Notes: generated by a model not told the origin, from the sequence alone. A DNA stretch of 64,000 bases from Mesorhizobium shangrilense (GCF_028826155.1 NZ_JAQGPN010000004.1:62001-126000); one strand, 5' to 3'; counted from the first letter of the stretch, positions 51,796-61,993 are shown. Numbers and translations: made by a program.

Positions 51796-52514
51796 TTAGG
51801 CGGTCCAGCCGCCGTCGATGATGTGGACTTGGCCGGTCGTATAGGTTGCGTTGGCCAGATAGACGGCGAGATCAGCGACTTCTTCCGCTCGCGCAATGCG
51901 ACCGATCGGTTGCCGGGCAATGAAGGCCTGCCTTGCCGCTTCGAAGTCGCCGGTGGCGTACCATCTTCGTGCAGGCTGGGGCTGTCCACTGTGCCGGGAC
52001 ATATCGCGTTCACGCGGATATTGCTGGCCGTATAGTCCGCAGCGAGCGACTTGGTCAGTCCGATGACAGCGGCCTTGGAGATGGAATAGGCAGCCCGATT
52101 GGGTACGGCCTTCAGCGAAGACGCCACCGTCGCCATGTTGATGATGCTGCCGTCCCGGCGTTCAAGCATCTGCGGCAGGACGTGTCTTATCGTGCGCACC
52201 TGCGCCTTGACGTTGAGATCTAGCGCAAAGTCCAGATCGGCATCGCTCATCTCGAGTACGGTCCCACTGTGCACGACCCCGGCGCAGTTGAAGAGCACGT
52301 CAATGCGGCCGATCTCGGCAATCGTTTCGCCGACTGCCGCGTCGGACAGAACATCGAGGGCTCGTGTTGCAATGTTGGGCATGCCCAACTCGCTGAGCTT
52401 TTCGAGGTTGACGTCCGTCGCGACGACACTGGCTCCAGCTTTTGCAAATGCCAAGGCAGCGGCCCGGCCAATACCTTGCGCAGCGGCGGTTATCAGAACC
52501 ACTTTCCCGTGCAT
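51796..52514 (-). pseudogene. SDR-family oxidoreductase with one frameshift
   Basis: From the ATG at 52514 the protein shows KVVLITAAAQGIGRAAALAF (NAD motif near residues 4-20), FNCAG, a catalytic NMATVASSL serine region and YSISK (Tyr/Lys). It ends sensibly at PGTVDSPSLHE. At about 51960 the frame must shift by one base to continue ATGDFEAARQAFIARQPIGR and GQVHIIDGGWTA, the normal SDR C-terminus, which stops at 51796. Everything else is intact, so this is a recent lesion or a sequencing error. Similar SDRs oxidise sugar acids such as 2-keto-3-deoxyfuconate. Confidence 0.7.
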
Positions 52515-52674
52515 TAATCTCACTCCCTTGACGCCCTGTGCCCTGCAAACAGTTGTTTATATCTGATAACTCAGTTCCGCCTATGAAAATTTTTTTGCAT
52601 GACGATTTGGCCGATTGGACTGAAAATCAGGCTTTCCGGCCACTTGAAGTAACTTTCGCTTACAAAAGTTGGTG

Positions 52675-52704
52675 TTGACAGGTGATATCACCTATGCTGA
52701 TCAT
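52675..52704 (+). promoter_or_regulatory. Promoter with palindromic operator for the D-amino-acid operon
   Basis: TTGACA (52675-52680) is followed by the perfect 12-bp palindrome GGTGATATCACC (52681-52692). GATCAT (52699-52704), 18 bases after the -35 box, is the best -10 match. A palindrome filling the spacer is a typical repressor site. Its likely ligand is the IclR protein encoded at 63120, or another regulator acting on the SDR pair (inference). Confidence 0.45.
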
Positions 52705-52727
52705 GGAGGTGCGAATAGGGGGCGGAG

Positions 52728-53466
52728 TTGGAAAAGACACACGCTGGACAGGTTGCGGTCATCAACGGTGGAGCTGCGGGCACAGGATTGGCCGTCACCA
52801 AAAAGCTCGCCGAATGCGACGCCAAGCTTTCCATCTGGGACCTCAGCGAGAAGGCCAATGCTGAAGCCCGCGCCATTTTTCCTGACGCACCGTTTCTGCA
52901 GGTCACTCTCGCTGACTACGCGTCCGTCGAGGCTGCCACCAACGCCACCGAGAGCCATTGTGGCCGCATCGATATCGTCGTGAACTCGGCCGGCATCGCT
53001 GGCAAGAACACCCCCTCGATGAGTATGAGCTCGCCGAATGGCAGCGGGTTATCGATATCGATCTCACCGGCGCGTTCCACGTCAACCGTGCCGTGCTGCC
53101 GGGAATGAAGGCGCGGGACCACGGCCGCATCGTCAACATTGCCTCCATCGCCGGTAAAGAGGGCAATCCCAATGCCAGCGCCTATGCGGCCGCGAAAGCT
53201 GGCGTGATCGCCACGACCAAGGCGGTCGGCAAGGGATGCGCGAAGTACAATATCTCATCAACGCCGTGGCGCCCGCGACAGCCAAGACGGGCATCCTCAA
53301 CGAGCTCAAGCCCGAATTCATCGACTACATGCTCAGCCGTATCCCGCGGGGCCGTTTCCTTGAGGTCGAGGAGGCCGCCAGCATGATCGCGTGGCTCGTC
53401 AGCGCCGAAAACAGCTTTACCACCGCCTCGGTCTTTGACCTGTCCGGCGGCTGCGCAACCTACTGA
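52728..53466 (+). pseudogene. SDR-family oxidoreductase with two frameshifts, first gene of the operon
   Basis: From a TTG at 52728 the product starts GQVAVINGGAAGTGLAVTKK and reaches [11 protein letters not shown] shift at about 53011-53015, in a run of five Cs where six are needed, leads to [26 protein letters not shown] and YAAAK (catalytic residues present). A second shift at about 53243 leads to [14 protein letters not shown] and SVFDLSGGCATY, ending at 53466. All SDR parts are present in order, so it is a recent pseudogene or reflects sequence errors. The next gene starts 14 bases later. Confidence 0.72.
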
Positions 53467-53480
53467 GCTAGAGAGCAACC

Positions 53481-54533
53481 ATGGGCGCCGTCAGCATTCA
53501 ATCCATCACCAAGGTTTACAACAAGCTGACGGTCATCCCCGACCTGTCGCTCGAGATCAACGACGGTGAATTCCTCGTGCTGGTTGGGCCATCCGGCTGC
53601 GGCAAGTCGACCCTTCTGCGCATGATCGCGGGCCTCGAAGACATTAGCGGCGGGACGATCTCCATCGCCGGGCGCGTGATCAATGAGGTGGCCCCGAAGG
53701 ATCGCGACATCGCCATGGTGTTCCAGTCCTACGCCCTCTACCCGCATATGACGGTTGAGCAGAACATGAGCTTTGCTCTGCGGCTCAAGGGTGTTCCCAA
53801 GGAAGCACGGGATGTTCGGGTGGCCAAGGCTGCCGAAATTCTGGGGCTGACATCTCTCCTTCAGCGGCTGCCACGCCAGCTTTCGGGCGGTCAGCGCCAG
53901 CGCGTCGCGATGGGGCGCGCTATTGTCCGAGATCCCTCGGTCTACTTGTTTGACGAGCCTCTCTCAAATCTCGATGCCAAGCTGCGCGTGCAGATGCGCA
54001 GCGAGATCAAGCTCAACCACGCTCGTCTCAAGACCACGACGGTTTACGTCACGCACGACCAGATCGAAGCGATGACCATGGCCGATCGGATTGTCGTCAT
54101 GCAGTCCGGACGTATTGAACAGGTCGGCACGCCACTGGAGCTCTATGACCGCCCCGCAAACACGTTCGTCGCAGGCTTTATAGGCTCCCCAGCCATGAAC
54201 TTCCTCCCGGGTACGGTGACGGGATCTGGCGTGGCACTCGAAGATGGCACCCTGCTCCCCGGCCTGGCAACCACTGCAGCCGTCGGCACCAAGGTTACCG
54301 TTGGCATCCGGCCTGAGCACTTCGAACCCGCCGCGCATGGCCTTTCCGGCGAGGTGCTGACGATCGAGCCGACTGGGGCCGAAACCCAGGTGCTGGTGAA
54401 GTTCGCAGGCTCCGACGTGCTGGCGTCTTTCCGCGACCGCCTTGGCGTCGCCCCTCGCGACACGATCACCCTTTTGCCCCAGGCCGACAAGATTCACCTC
54501 TTCGACGCCACCTCGGGCCTCCGCATTTCCTAA
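53481..54533 (+). CDS. ABC importer ATP-binding protein, UgpC/MsmK type
   Basis: The 350-residue ATPase shows Walker A (GPSGCGKST), signature LSGGQRQR, Walker B (YLFDEP), D-loop SNLDAKLR and switch [10 protein letters not shown]-terminal TOBE/MalK-like domain follows, with GIRPEHFEP. Such ATPases serve sugar, glycerol-phosphate and related importers. It pairs with the binding protein at 54995 and permeases at 56375 and 57280. Confidence 0.9.
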   Translation: MGAVSIQSITKVYNKLTVIPDLSLEINDGEFLVLVGPSGCGKSTLLRMIAGLEDISGGTISIAGRVINEVAPKDRDIAMVFQSYALYPHMTVEQNMSFALRLKGVPKEARDVRVAKAAEILGLTSLLQRLPRQLSGGQRQRVAMGRAIVRDPSVYLFDEPLSNLDAKLRVQMRSEIKLNHARLKTTTVYVTHDQIEAMTMADRIVVMQSGRIEQVGTPLELYDRPANTFVAGFIGSPAMNFLPGTVTGSGVALEDGTLLPGLATTAAVGTKVTVGIRPEHFEPAAHGLSGEVLTIEPTGAETQVLVKFAGSDVLASFRDRLGVAPRDTITLLPQADKIHLFDATSGLRIS

Positions 54534-54545
54534 CGAGGAACACAC

Positions 54546-54896
54546 ATGGATATCTCGCGTATTGAACCCGGTCAGCACTTTGCAGCGGCCGTTGTCGGTG
54601 GTGGTCACCTCTATATCTCGGGCACGATTGCAAAGTCGGTTGACGCTTCGATCGAGGTGCAAACCCGCGAAGTGCTCGAACGTCTCGACGAACTTATGAG
54701 CAAGGCCGGAACCAACAAGTCCCGCCTGCTCTCGGTCACCATCTACCTGCCCCACATTCGCGATTTTGAAGCGATGAACCGCGTGTGGGACACGTGGGTC
54801 GACCCCCAGAATAAGCCAGCCCGCGCCACTGTTGAGGCGCGATTGGCTATCGAAAGCCTGCGTGTGGAGATCGCCGCAGTGGCGTTGGTGCCTTAG
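54546..54896 (+). CDS. RidA-family enamine/imine deaminase
   Basis: The 116-residue protein fits the YjgF/RidA family: HLYISGTIAKS near residues 22-32, an internal TIYLPHIRDFEAMNRVW, and PARATVEARLAIESLRVEI with the conserved Arg (near 98). RidA proteins hydrolyse reactive enamines such as 2-aminoacrylate released by PLP-dependent dehydratases. A PLP enzyme of that kind is encoded later in the same operon (60838), which gives this protein a natural role. Confidence 0.85.
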   Translation: MDISRIEPGQHFAAAVVGGGHLYISGTIAKSVDASIEVQTREVLERLDELMSKAGTNKSRLLSVTIYLPHIRDFEAMNRVWDTWVDPQNKPARATVEARLAIESLRVEIAAVALVP

Positions 54897-54994
54897 GCCC
54901 AGCGCGAGCTGCTGGCGGAGCTGCAGACGGGGTGAGGGAACGCTCGGAGGAACGACAGCTTCGACGGCCCTGATAATGTCACGGAGGGAAAATC

Positions 54995-56332
54995 ATGACA
55001 CATATCGACAAGACGACCACCATCGGGATGAGCAGGCGCTCGTTCCTTCGTGGTGCAACTGCCACGGCAATCGGCGTCGCAACTCTGCCGGGCCTGATGT
55101 CGAGCACTGCATATGCAGCCTTCGACGGCACCCTTGAGATGCTGGCCTGGGATCACCGGCCGGACATGATCAAGACGCTTGTGGAATCCTGGACTGCCGC
55201 GGGCAATGCCCCGGTCGACCTGGCCGTCATCCCCAACCTGGGTTATTCCCCAGCCCTGCAGACGCGTCTGCGCGGCGGCGACAAGATCGACCTCTATTAT
55301 AACTTCGCCTACAACAGCCAGAAGTTCGTCAACGAAGGTTGGGCCGGTAAGCTCAACGGACTTCCCGGTGTTGATGATCTGATCGGGGAAATGTTCGAAA
55401 GCGCTCGCGGCCGGCACGTGAATGCCGATGGCGACATCATCTCGATCCCGTATTTCTCGGCAGTCCACACCCTGCAGTATAACGAGCAGTACCTCGCTGA
55501 CGCTGGCGTCGAGAAGGTTCCGGGAACCCTGAGTGAGATCTATGAAGCGTCCGTCAAGATCAAGGAAGCGGGTCTCACTCCGTCGCCCTACGTTGCCTAC
55601 TGGGTCAAGGAATTCTGCGAAGAATACCTCCACACCTATCTTCTGAACGAAGGCATTGAAGCATTCGACGCTTCGGGCAAGCCCATCTTTGCAGACGACC
55701 CGCGTACCGCTGGCGTCTTCGAATGGTGGCAGAAGATGTATCGCGAGGGCCTGGTGCCCGCTTCCGTTCTGACCGACGACCCCGGCAAACTGGCCAACGA
55801 GATGGCGCAGGGTAATGCCGCCTTCTACGTGCTGCACCACTACTTCCTGACCTCCATCCGCTCGCTCGAAGGCCCGCAGTCGGCCAACGTCAAGCAGGCT
55901 CCGATTGGCGGCGAGAACTATACCCTCCAGATCGGTGAAGTGCTGCAGCTCGGTCAGATCGACGATGAAGAGCGTCGCCTCTCGGCATGGGACTTGGCAA
56001 AGTACTATGGTTGGAAGGATAACACGGGCAAGTTCACCGTGTTCCGCGCCTGGGCAGAGTCGGCGGGCCTTGCAGCTCCCTACCCTGGCTTCTTCACCGA
56101 TCCTGACGTCGTTGCAGCGTTCCCGGACTATTACGACCTCCCTGCACTTTCGAAGATTTTCGAGACGGGATCGAAGGTCGTGCCGGCTCGTACGCTTCCT
56201 TGGTACCCGGACTTCCAGGCACGCGTTGGTGATGTGATCCACGCACTGCTTCTGGGTCAGGCAACGCCGCAGGAAACGGTTGACGCGCTCACTCAGGCCG
56301 CTCTTGCCGCACAGGATGGCCCGAGCCTCTAA
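54995..56332 (+). CDS. ABC importer substrate-binding protein, UgpB/MalE-like family 1
   Basis: The 445-residue protein begins with a twin-arginine signal (SRRSFLRGATATAIGVATLP, cleavage near AYA), and the mature part starts FDGTLEMLAWDHRPDM. It has the two-lobe family 1 architecture of sugar- and glycerol-phosphate-type binding proteins. GGAGG precedes the ATG at 54995. Tat export of the binding protein recalls the one at 3289. The operon's downstream enzymes suggest an N-acyl amino acid or amino sugar ligand (inference). Confidence 0.87.
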   Translation: MTHIDKTTTIGMSRRSFLRGATATAIGVATLPGLMSSTAYAAFDGTLEMLAWDHRPDMIKTLVESWTAAGNAPVDLAVIPNLGYSPALQTRLRGGDKIDLYYNFAYNSQKFVNEGWAGKLNGLPGVDDLIGEMFESARGRHVNADGDIISIPYFSAVHTLQYNEQYLADAGVEKVPGTLSEIYEASVKIKEAGLTPSPYVAYWVKEFCEEYLHTYLLNEGIEAFDASGKPIFADDPRTAGVFEWWQKMYREGLVPASVLTDDPGKLANEMAQGNAAFYVLHHYFLTSIRSLEGPQSANVKQAPIGGENYTLQIGEVLQLGQIDDEERRLSAWDLAKYYGWKDNTGKFTVFRAWAESAGLAAPYPGFFTDPDVVAAFPDYYDLPALSKIFETGSKVVPARTLPWYPDFQARVGDVIHALLLGQATPQETVDALTQAALAAQDGPSL

Positions 56333-56374
56333 CCAAGAGCCCCAGACGGCCAACGGCCCGTACGGAATAACAAA

Positions 56375-57283
56375 ATGACAGCATCATTTAAAAACGGGTC
56401 GTTGGCGCGTTCAGATGCCTGGTTCGGCTTAAAGATGACCACAGTGGCCGCGATCATGATGGCTGTTCTGTTGCTCGTCCCATCGGCCCTCACAGTCATC
56501 TACTCCCTTCATAATGTGCCCGCGAATGGCTCCAGTTTCGGAGAGTTCGTAGGGTTCAGGAACTACCAGATCATCTTTGGAAGCGCCGTGTTCTGGCGCT
56601 CCGTCTGGGTGACACTCTGGTTTTCTCTCGGTTTTGTCGTTCTTTCGACACTGATCGGCTTTGCCATGGCCTTGCTCCTGAACCAGGAGTTTTTCGGCCG
56701 CGGCCTCGCTCGTGCGCTGCTGATCGTGCCGTGGGCTACCCCATGGCTGGTCATCGGCATTCTCTGGAAATGGTATGCAGATGGCAGCGTCGGCGGCCTC
56801 AATGCCCTGCTCGTCGGCCTCGGCATAACCAGTGACTACCAGAACTTCCTTGCGGACCCCAATTCCGCGCTGATGATCACTATCATCGCCGCTGCCTGGC
56901 GCCAGGCCAGCTTTGCCGGGATCCTGCTTCTGGCGGGCCTGCAGACGCTGCCAAGCGAGCTTTATGAAGCGGCCGAACTCGACGGCGCCAACTGGTGGCA
57001 GCGATTGCAGAACGTGACCATTCCTTGGCTTCGCCCGGTGCTGGTGACCGTTACCGTCCTCAACATTATCTACGCCTTCCTGCAGTTCGACGTGATCTTC
57101 GCGATGACGCAGGGCGGACCGGGCGACGCAACCCAGGTGCTGTCGATCCTGATCTACCGCCAGCTTTTCGTGGTCACCCAGATTGGTCTCGGGTCGGCAC
57201 TTGCCGTCGTTCTGGGCGTCGCCGCGCTGATCGGCGGACTGGTGACTGTAAAACTGCTCTATCGTGGGGAGGCTGCAAATTGA
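56375..57283 (+). CDS. ABC importer permease, UgpA/MalF type
   Basis: The 302-residue protein has six hydrophobic segments (IMMAVLLLVPSALTVIYSL first) and the EAA loop EAAELDGANWWQRLQNVTIP. A FQFDVIF-like segment near residue 230 matches the family. Its stop overlaps the next permease's TTG start. Confidence 0.9.
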   Translation: MTASFKNGSLARSDAWFGLKMTTVAAIMMAVLLLVPSALTVIYSLHNVPANGSSFGEFVGFRNYQIIFGSAVFWRSVWVTLWFSLGFVVLSTLIGFAMALLLNQEFFGRGLARALLIVPWATPWLVIGILWKWYADGSVGGLNALLVGLGITSDYQNFLADPNSALMITIIAAAWRQASFAGILLLAGLQTLPSELYEAAELDGANWWQRLQNVTIPWLRPVLVTVTVLNIIYAFLQFDVIFAMTQGGPGDATQVLSILIYRQLFVVTQIGLGSALAVVLGVAALIGGLVTVKLLYRGEAAN

Positions 57284-58179
57284 CCGCTTTGCGCAAATTC
57301 TTCGTCAGACCAGCTGGCCGCGGCTCGCGTAGTCCTCTGCAAACGATCGCACTTTACGCTGCCGTCGTCGTCTTCGCCCTCTGGGTCCTGCTGCCGGTTT
57401 GGTATCTCGTCGTCTCGAGTCTGATTACGCCGCAGCAATTGGGCTCGCGATCGTTCACCTATTTCCCAACCTCGATCACCTTCGACAATTACCTTTCCAT
57501 TCTCACCGGCAGCACCGCCAGTGCAGGGTTTGGTACGACGGATGTCGGTGCTCGACTCGTGCCCGCAATCGCCCAGAGTTTCCTGGTTTCGACGGTGCTG
57601 GTGGTTCTCAACCTCATCATCGCCGGCTCGGCTGCTTACGCGCTGTCGCGCTACCCCTTCCCGGGCTCGCGCCAGTTTGAGCTCGCGGTCATCGCTACCC
57701 GCGTCGTGCCGGCAATTGCCATTGTAGGCCCGTTCTTCGTGGCCTTCCGCGTGATCGGGGTTCTGAATTCGCCCTGGGCGCTGATCATCAGCTACAACGT
57801 CTTCACCCTGCCGCTAGCGGTCATGATCCTCAAGAACTACTTTGATCAGTTGCCGCAAGAGATCGAGGAGGCGGCCAAGATCGACGGCGCGGGACGCTTG
57901 CTGACCCTTGCCATCATCATCCTGCCGATTGCCAAGCCGGGGCTGGTCGCCGCAGGGGTTCTGATCTTCCTCGAAGCCTGGAGCGAGTTCTTCTATTCCC
58001 TCGTGCTGACCAACCAGCTCACCGTTCCCCCGCTCCTTGCGGGCTTCCAGTCGGTACAGCAGTTCAATTGGAACGCACTCGCGGCCGCCACGGTCATTTC
58101 GATGATCCCGCCTGTACTGCTCGTCATGATTTTCCAGCGCAACGTTGTTGGCTCCCTCACCGCAGGTGTCGGCAAATGA
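57280..58179 (+). CDS. ABC importer permease, UgpE/MalG type
   Basis: The 299-residue protein starts at a TTG overlapping the previous stop (TTGA), with GGGGAGG upstream. It has six hydrophobic segments and the EAA loop EEAAKIDGAGRLLTLAIIIL. It completes the membrane channel. Its stop overlaps the next start in ATGA. Confidence 0.87.
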   Translation: MTALRKFFVRPAGRGSRSPLQTIALYAAVVVFALWVLLPVWYLVVSSLITPQQLGSRSFTYFPTSITFDNYLSILTGSTASAGFGTTDVGARLVPAIAQSFLVSTVLVVLNLIIAGSAAYALSRYPFPGSRQFELAVIATRVVPAIAIVGPFFVAFRVIGVLNSPWALIISYNVFTLPLAVMILKNYFDQLPQEIEEAAKIDGAGRLLTLAIIILPIAKPGLVAAGVLIFLEAWSEFFYSLVLTNQLTVPPLLAGFQSVQQFNWNALAAATVISMIPPVLLVMIFQRNVVGSLTAGVGK

Positions 58180-59225
58180 CAAAGATCAAAGCCGTTGCCC
58201 TCAGCGCTGGCGCATGGTCCCAGTCCAGTCACCTCCCTGCACTCGCGGAAGATCCCGAGGTTGAGATTGTTTGCATCACGAGCCCTGATGCGCAAAGCGC
58301 CCGGCGCTCGGCCGAAGCATTTGGCGCGCTGAACTGGTCGACCGACTGGCGCGATGCGCTGAAATATGCGCCGGACATTGCGGTCGTATCTTCCCCTCCC
58401 GTCGCCCACGAGGAGATGGTTACTGGCGCCCTGCAGGCTGGGGCACATGTCCTCGTTGAGAAACCCTTCGCGCTTCATGCTCAGTCTGCTGCGCTTATGC
58501 GCGATGCCGCCAAAGCTGCAGACCGGCATTTGCTGATCGGATTTGGCTGGCCAGCCGCTCCGATCTTCGCAAAGGCCAAAGAGCTGATCGCCATTGGCGA
58601 GATTGGCCTGGTCGAACACGTCAACTTCCACCTTGCCGTCAATACGCGTGCTCTGCTCTCGGGCAGCACCGATGGCGGCTGGGGCGGCGAGACGGCGTCC
58701 GACACCTCCACCTATACCGATCCACGCATTTCAGCGGGCGGCTCAGCTGCCGTGTCGATGTCCCACCAATTGGGGCTGATTGAGTGGCTCACCCAAGATG
58801 AAATCGTCGCGGTGCACGCCAATACCTATCCGGCTGGTGCGCCAATTGATCTCCACGCGGCGGTCAATGCCCGATTTGCCGGCGGCGGCTCTGGAGTGAT
58901 CTCCAGCGCCTCGACGCATCCCTACCTTGCTCGCCCACAGTGGCATCTCGCCCTTTATGGGGACAGAGGGCAGATCTGGCTCGACTCGATCTCCGATCAC
59001 CTTCGCCTGATCCGTGCGGACGGCGATGTAGTTACGTTCGACGGAAGTGAAGCCTCTGGGGTCTACGATGCAGGAGCTCCTACGAAGACGCTGATCGCTT
59101 GCGCTCGTGGCGCAGTAGCCCCGGCGGGTGTCTCCGCACATCTGGCGACGCGTGTCGTTGCCATTACCGACGCAATTTACGAAAGCGCCCAAAGCGGCAG
59201 CCAAGTTCGGATTTCCAACCCATGA
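58176..59225 (+). CDS. Gfo/Idh/MocA-family oxidoreductase
   Basis: The 349-residue protein has an N-terminal Rossmann domain with the EKPFAL motif near residues 93-98, where the Lys serves as the catalytic residue, and a C-terminal alpha/beta domain. The family oxidises or epimerises sugars and inositols with NAD(P). In the opening VALSAGAWSQSSHLPAL the usual GxGxxG dinucleotide motif is degenerate. It is coupled to the permease gene upstream and the deacylase gene downstream by ATGA overlaps. A sugar part in the substrate is suggested. Confidence 0.83.
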   Translation: MTKIKAVALSAGAWSQSSHLPALAEDPEVEIVCITSPDAQSARRSAEAFGALNWSTDWRDALKYAPDIAVVSSPPVAHEEMVTGALQAGAHVLVEKPFALHAQSAALMRDAAKAADRHLLIGFGWPAAPIFAKAKELIAIGEIGLVEHVNFHLAVNTRALLSGSTDGGWGGETASDTSTYTDPRISAGGSAAVSMSHQLGLIEWLTQDEIVAVHANTYPAGAPIDLHAAVNARFAGGGSGVISSASTHPYLARPQWHLALYGDRGQIWLDSISDHLRLIRADGDVVTFDGSEASGVYDAGAPTKTLIACARGAVAPAGVSAHLATRVVAITDAIYESAQSGSQVRISNP

Positions 59226-60826
59226 CCACGAGCATCCTCTTCGCCGGCGGCACGATCGTCGACGGCTCCGGCAACGTCCCCTTCCGCGGCGACGTGCTGG
59301 TCGAAGGTGACAAGATCACACGCGTCACTGACGGCGCCGTCTCGCTGACCGCCGATCGCGTCATCGACATCTCCGGGCTGACCATTGCGCCGGGATTCAT
59401 CGACATGCACACGCACTCTGACCTGCAAGTGCTGTGTACGCCTGACCATACTTCAAAGCTTTCGCAGGGCGTGACCACCGAAGTGCTCGGTCAGGACGGG
59501 CTTTCCTACGCACCGGTCAACGACGAAACTCTTCTCGAACTGCGTGCCCAGATCAAAGGCTGGAATGACGACCCGGCCGGCTTCGACTGGAACTGGCGCA
59601 CCGTTGCCGAATATCTGCAGCGTCTCGACGGCAAGACGGCGACGAACTGCGCCTATCTCGTGCCGCATGGCAACCTGCGCATGATGGTAATGGGCAATGC
59701 CGCGCGCCTGGCGATGCCTGACGAACTTGAACAGATGAAGTCGCTGCTGCGGCAGGCGATGGAGGAAGGCGGCGTCGGCCTTTCGACGGGCCTGACATAT
59801 GTCCCCGCCATGTATTCTGATACCGACGAACTGGTCGCCTTGTGCGAAGTGGTTGCGGAGCATGGCGGGTTTTACTGCCCCCACCACCGCAACTATGGTG
59901 CCGATGCCCTCGGTGGATATCGCGAGTGCTTCGAGATCGCGCGGCGTTCCGGCGTTGCTCTCCACCTGGCGCATACCCACCTCAGCTTCGACTGCAACAA
60001 GGGTAAGCTCCCCGAGCTCATCTCGATGATCGACGAAGCCATTGCCGATGGTGTCGACGTCAGCTTCGACAGCTACCCCTACCTCGCCGGAATGACCACA
60101 CTCTTGTCCCAGCTTCCGAGCTGGGCGCTCTCAGGCACCGGTGAAGAACAGATGGCCCGCCTGAGGGACCCTGAAATGCGGGAACGCATCATTGACGCTC
60201 TCGATGTCACTGGTTCTGACGGCCATCAAGGCCTGACGGTCAACTGGAGTAATGTCCATATCGCCGGCCTGCCGGGTGCTCCCGAGCTTGAATGGCTTAT
60301 GGATGACAATCTCGCAGTCTGCGCCGAAAAGATTGGCAAGCGTCCCGCCGAACTCGCGCTTGATGTTCTCATCTCCACCGACCGCGCGGCGCCGTGCGTG
60401 TTCTTTATCGGCATCGAGGACCATGTTCGCACCCTCATGCAGCATCCAGTTCATACCGTCGGCAGTGACGGCATTCTGGTTGGCGAACGCCCCCATCCCC
60501 GCAGCTGGGGAACTTTCCCGCGGATGCTCGAAACTTACGTGCGGATCGAAAAGGTCCTCACGCTGACTGAGTGCGTCCGTCATATGACAAGCTCCGCAGC
60601 GCGCCGTTTGCGCCTCACCGATCGGGGATTGGTCGCCGAAGGCATGCTGGCCGATCTGGTGGTCTTCGATCCAGTAACCGTGTCCGAAAAGGCCACCTAC
60701 GCAACCCCGCGCCAAGCGGCGACGGGCATCAATCATGTCATGGTCAATGGCGTTTTCGCCCTCTGGGATGGCCAGGTATCCGGCGATCGTTCGGGCCGTG
60801 TCATCCGTCTCGGCTCCCTCAACTAA
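59222..60826 (+). CDS. N-acyl-D-amino-acid deacylase-like amidohydrolase
   Basis: The 534-residue protein is close to D-aminoacylases/dihydroorotase-like amidohydrolases. The DMHTHSD metal motif (His63, His65) follows APGFI, with VTTEVLGQDGLSYAP, HLAHTHLS and a C-terminal beta-sandwich TDRGLVAEGMLADLVVFDP. Such enzymes remove the acyl group from N-acyl-D-amino acids. The ATG at 59222 overlaps the previous stop. It fits with the D-amino-acid-type PLP enzyme that follows 11 bases downstream. Confidence 0.83.
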   Translation: MTTSILFAGGTIVDGSGNVPFRGDVLVEGDKITRVTDGAVSLTADRVIDISGLTIAPGFIDMHTHSDLQVLCTPDHTSKLSQGVTTEVLGQDGLSYAPVNDETLLELRAQIKGWNDDPAGFDWNWRTVAEYLQRLDGKTATNCAYLVPHGNLRMMVMGNAARLAMPDELEQMKSLLRQAMEEGGVGLSTGLTYVPAMYSDTDELVALCEVVAEHGGFYCPHHRNYGADALGGYRECFEIARRSGVALHLAHTHLSFDCNKGKLPELISMIDEAIADGVDVSFDSYPYLAGMTTLLSQLPSWALSGTGEEQMARLRDPEMRERIIDALDVTGSDGHQGLTVNWSNVHIAGLPGAPELEWLMDDNLAVCAEKIGKRPAELALDVLISTDRAAPCVFFIGIEDHVRTLMQHPVHTVGSDGILVGERPHPRSWGTFPRMLETYVRIEKVLTLTECVRHMTSSAARRLRLTDRGLVAEGMLADLVVFDPVTVSEKATYATPRQAATGINHVMVNGVFALWDGQVSGDRSGRVIRLGSLN

Positions 60827-60837
60827 GGCCCGCATCT

Positions 60838-61989
60838 ATGTCTACCCAGCGCGAAACCGTTGCAGCCCGTGATTGGTCTGCTCTTCCAGTCGCCACCCCG
60901 GGCCTTGTTCTGGACCGCGATGTCTTTGACGCGAACATGAAGGAGATGGTCGACATCGCCCGCTCCGCCAATGTCGAGCTGGTGCCGCACGCAAAAACCC
61001 ATCGCATGGCCGCAGTGGGTCAGCGCCAGATTGAACTGGGAGCCACCGGACTTTGCGTGGCGAAGATCGGCGAAGCCGAGGCCTTTGCCGACGCTGGTAT
61101 TAGCTATCTCTTCGTCGCAAATCCCGTGATGGGCGAAGACAAGCTGGAGCGCGCTCTGAAGCTCTCCGCGCGTGCAAACCTCATGCTTGCCGTGGACGGC
61201 ATCGAAGCGGCGCAGGCGGCCGGCGCGCATTTCGCCAAGGCCGGAAAGACCGTGAGGCTCATGTTGGCTGTCGACTCCGGTTTGGGTCGCGAAGGCGTAA
61301 ACCCGGCGGAAGCCGCTGATGTCGGCGCTGCAATCGCTGCCCTCCATGGCGTTGAGCTCGTCGGCGTCTATACGCATGAAGGCACCACCTATGGCGCCAA
61401 GGATCAGGCCGATCTCGAAGCGCGCGCCCGTGCCGCTGGCGAACTCATGGTCAGCGTTGCTGAGAGCATTCGCGCCAAGGGCATCGCCCTTCCTATCGTC
61501 TCGCTGGGCGCTTCCGCGTCAGCGCGCGCGGTCGCCCATGTCCCCGGTGTGACGCAGATCCGCCCCGGCATCTTTGCCTTCAACGACGTCGGTCAGATCG
61601 CTCTCGGCAATGCCACACTTGAGACCACCGCGGTGCGCGTCATCGCGACTGTCACGAGCCATCCCGACCCAGACCGCGCATGCATCGACGCCGGATCAAA
61701 GTCTCTGTCGACGGATCTTGTGCCCGCTGGCGCGCATCGTGACGAGTATCCGGGCCACGGCATTCTGGTGAATGCGCCCGGCTGGGTTTTGGAGCGCATG
61801 TCGGAGGAGCATGGCTGGCTCCGCTACAAGGGCGAAGGTGAACCCACGCCGCTGCCTGTCGGGACCCGACTTGAAATCATCCCAAACCATGTTTGCATGC
61901 CTTTTGCTTTGCTGAGAAAAGCTTCTGTGCTCGCGAATGGCGAAATCGTGGCGACGTGGGAAGGCTTTGGAGCGGGCTCATCGGAGTGA
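60838..61989 (+). CDS. D-threonine aldolase/D-serine dehydratase-like PLP enzyme
   Basis: The 383-residue protein has the alanine-racemase-like fold of this family. PLP attaches to Lys53 in VPHAKTHR, and the glycine/Asp-rich RLMLAVDSGLGREG and SLGASASA lie in the barrel. The C-terminal HVC motif (His351, Cys353) matches the metal site of D-serine dehydratases and D-threonine aldolases. It would break down a beta-hydroxy-D-amino acid. With RidA in the operon, a dehydratase releasing enamines is favoured over an aldolase, but both are possible. Confidence 0.85.
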   Translation: MSTQRETVAARDWSALPVATPGLVLDRDVFDANMKEMVDIARSANVELVPHAKTHRMAAVGQRQIELGATGLCVAKIGEAEAFADAGISYLFVANPVMGEDKLERALKLSARANLMLAVDGIEAAQAAGAHFAKAGKTVRLMLAVDSGLGREGVNPAEAADVGAAIAALHGVELVGVYTHEGTTYGAKDQADLEARARAAGELMVSVAESIRAKGIALPIVSLGASASARAVAHVPGVTQIRPGIFAFNDVGQIALGNATLETTAVRVIATVTSHPDPDRACIDAGSKSLSTDLVPAGAHRDEYPGHGILVNAPGWVLERMSEEHGWLRYKGEGEPTPLPVGTRLEIIPNHVCMPFALLRKASVLANGEIVATWEGFGAGSSE

Positions 61990-61993
61990 GAGC

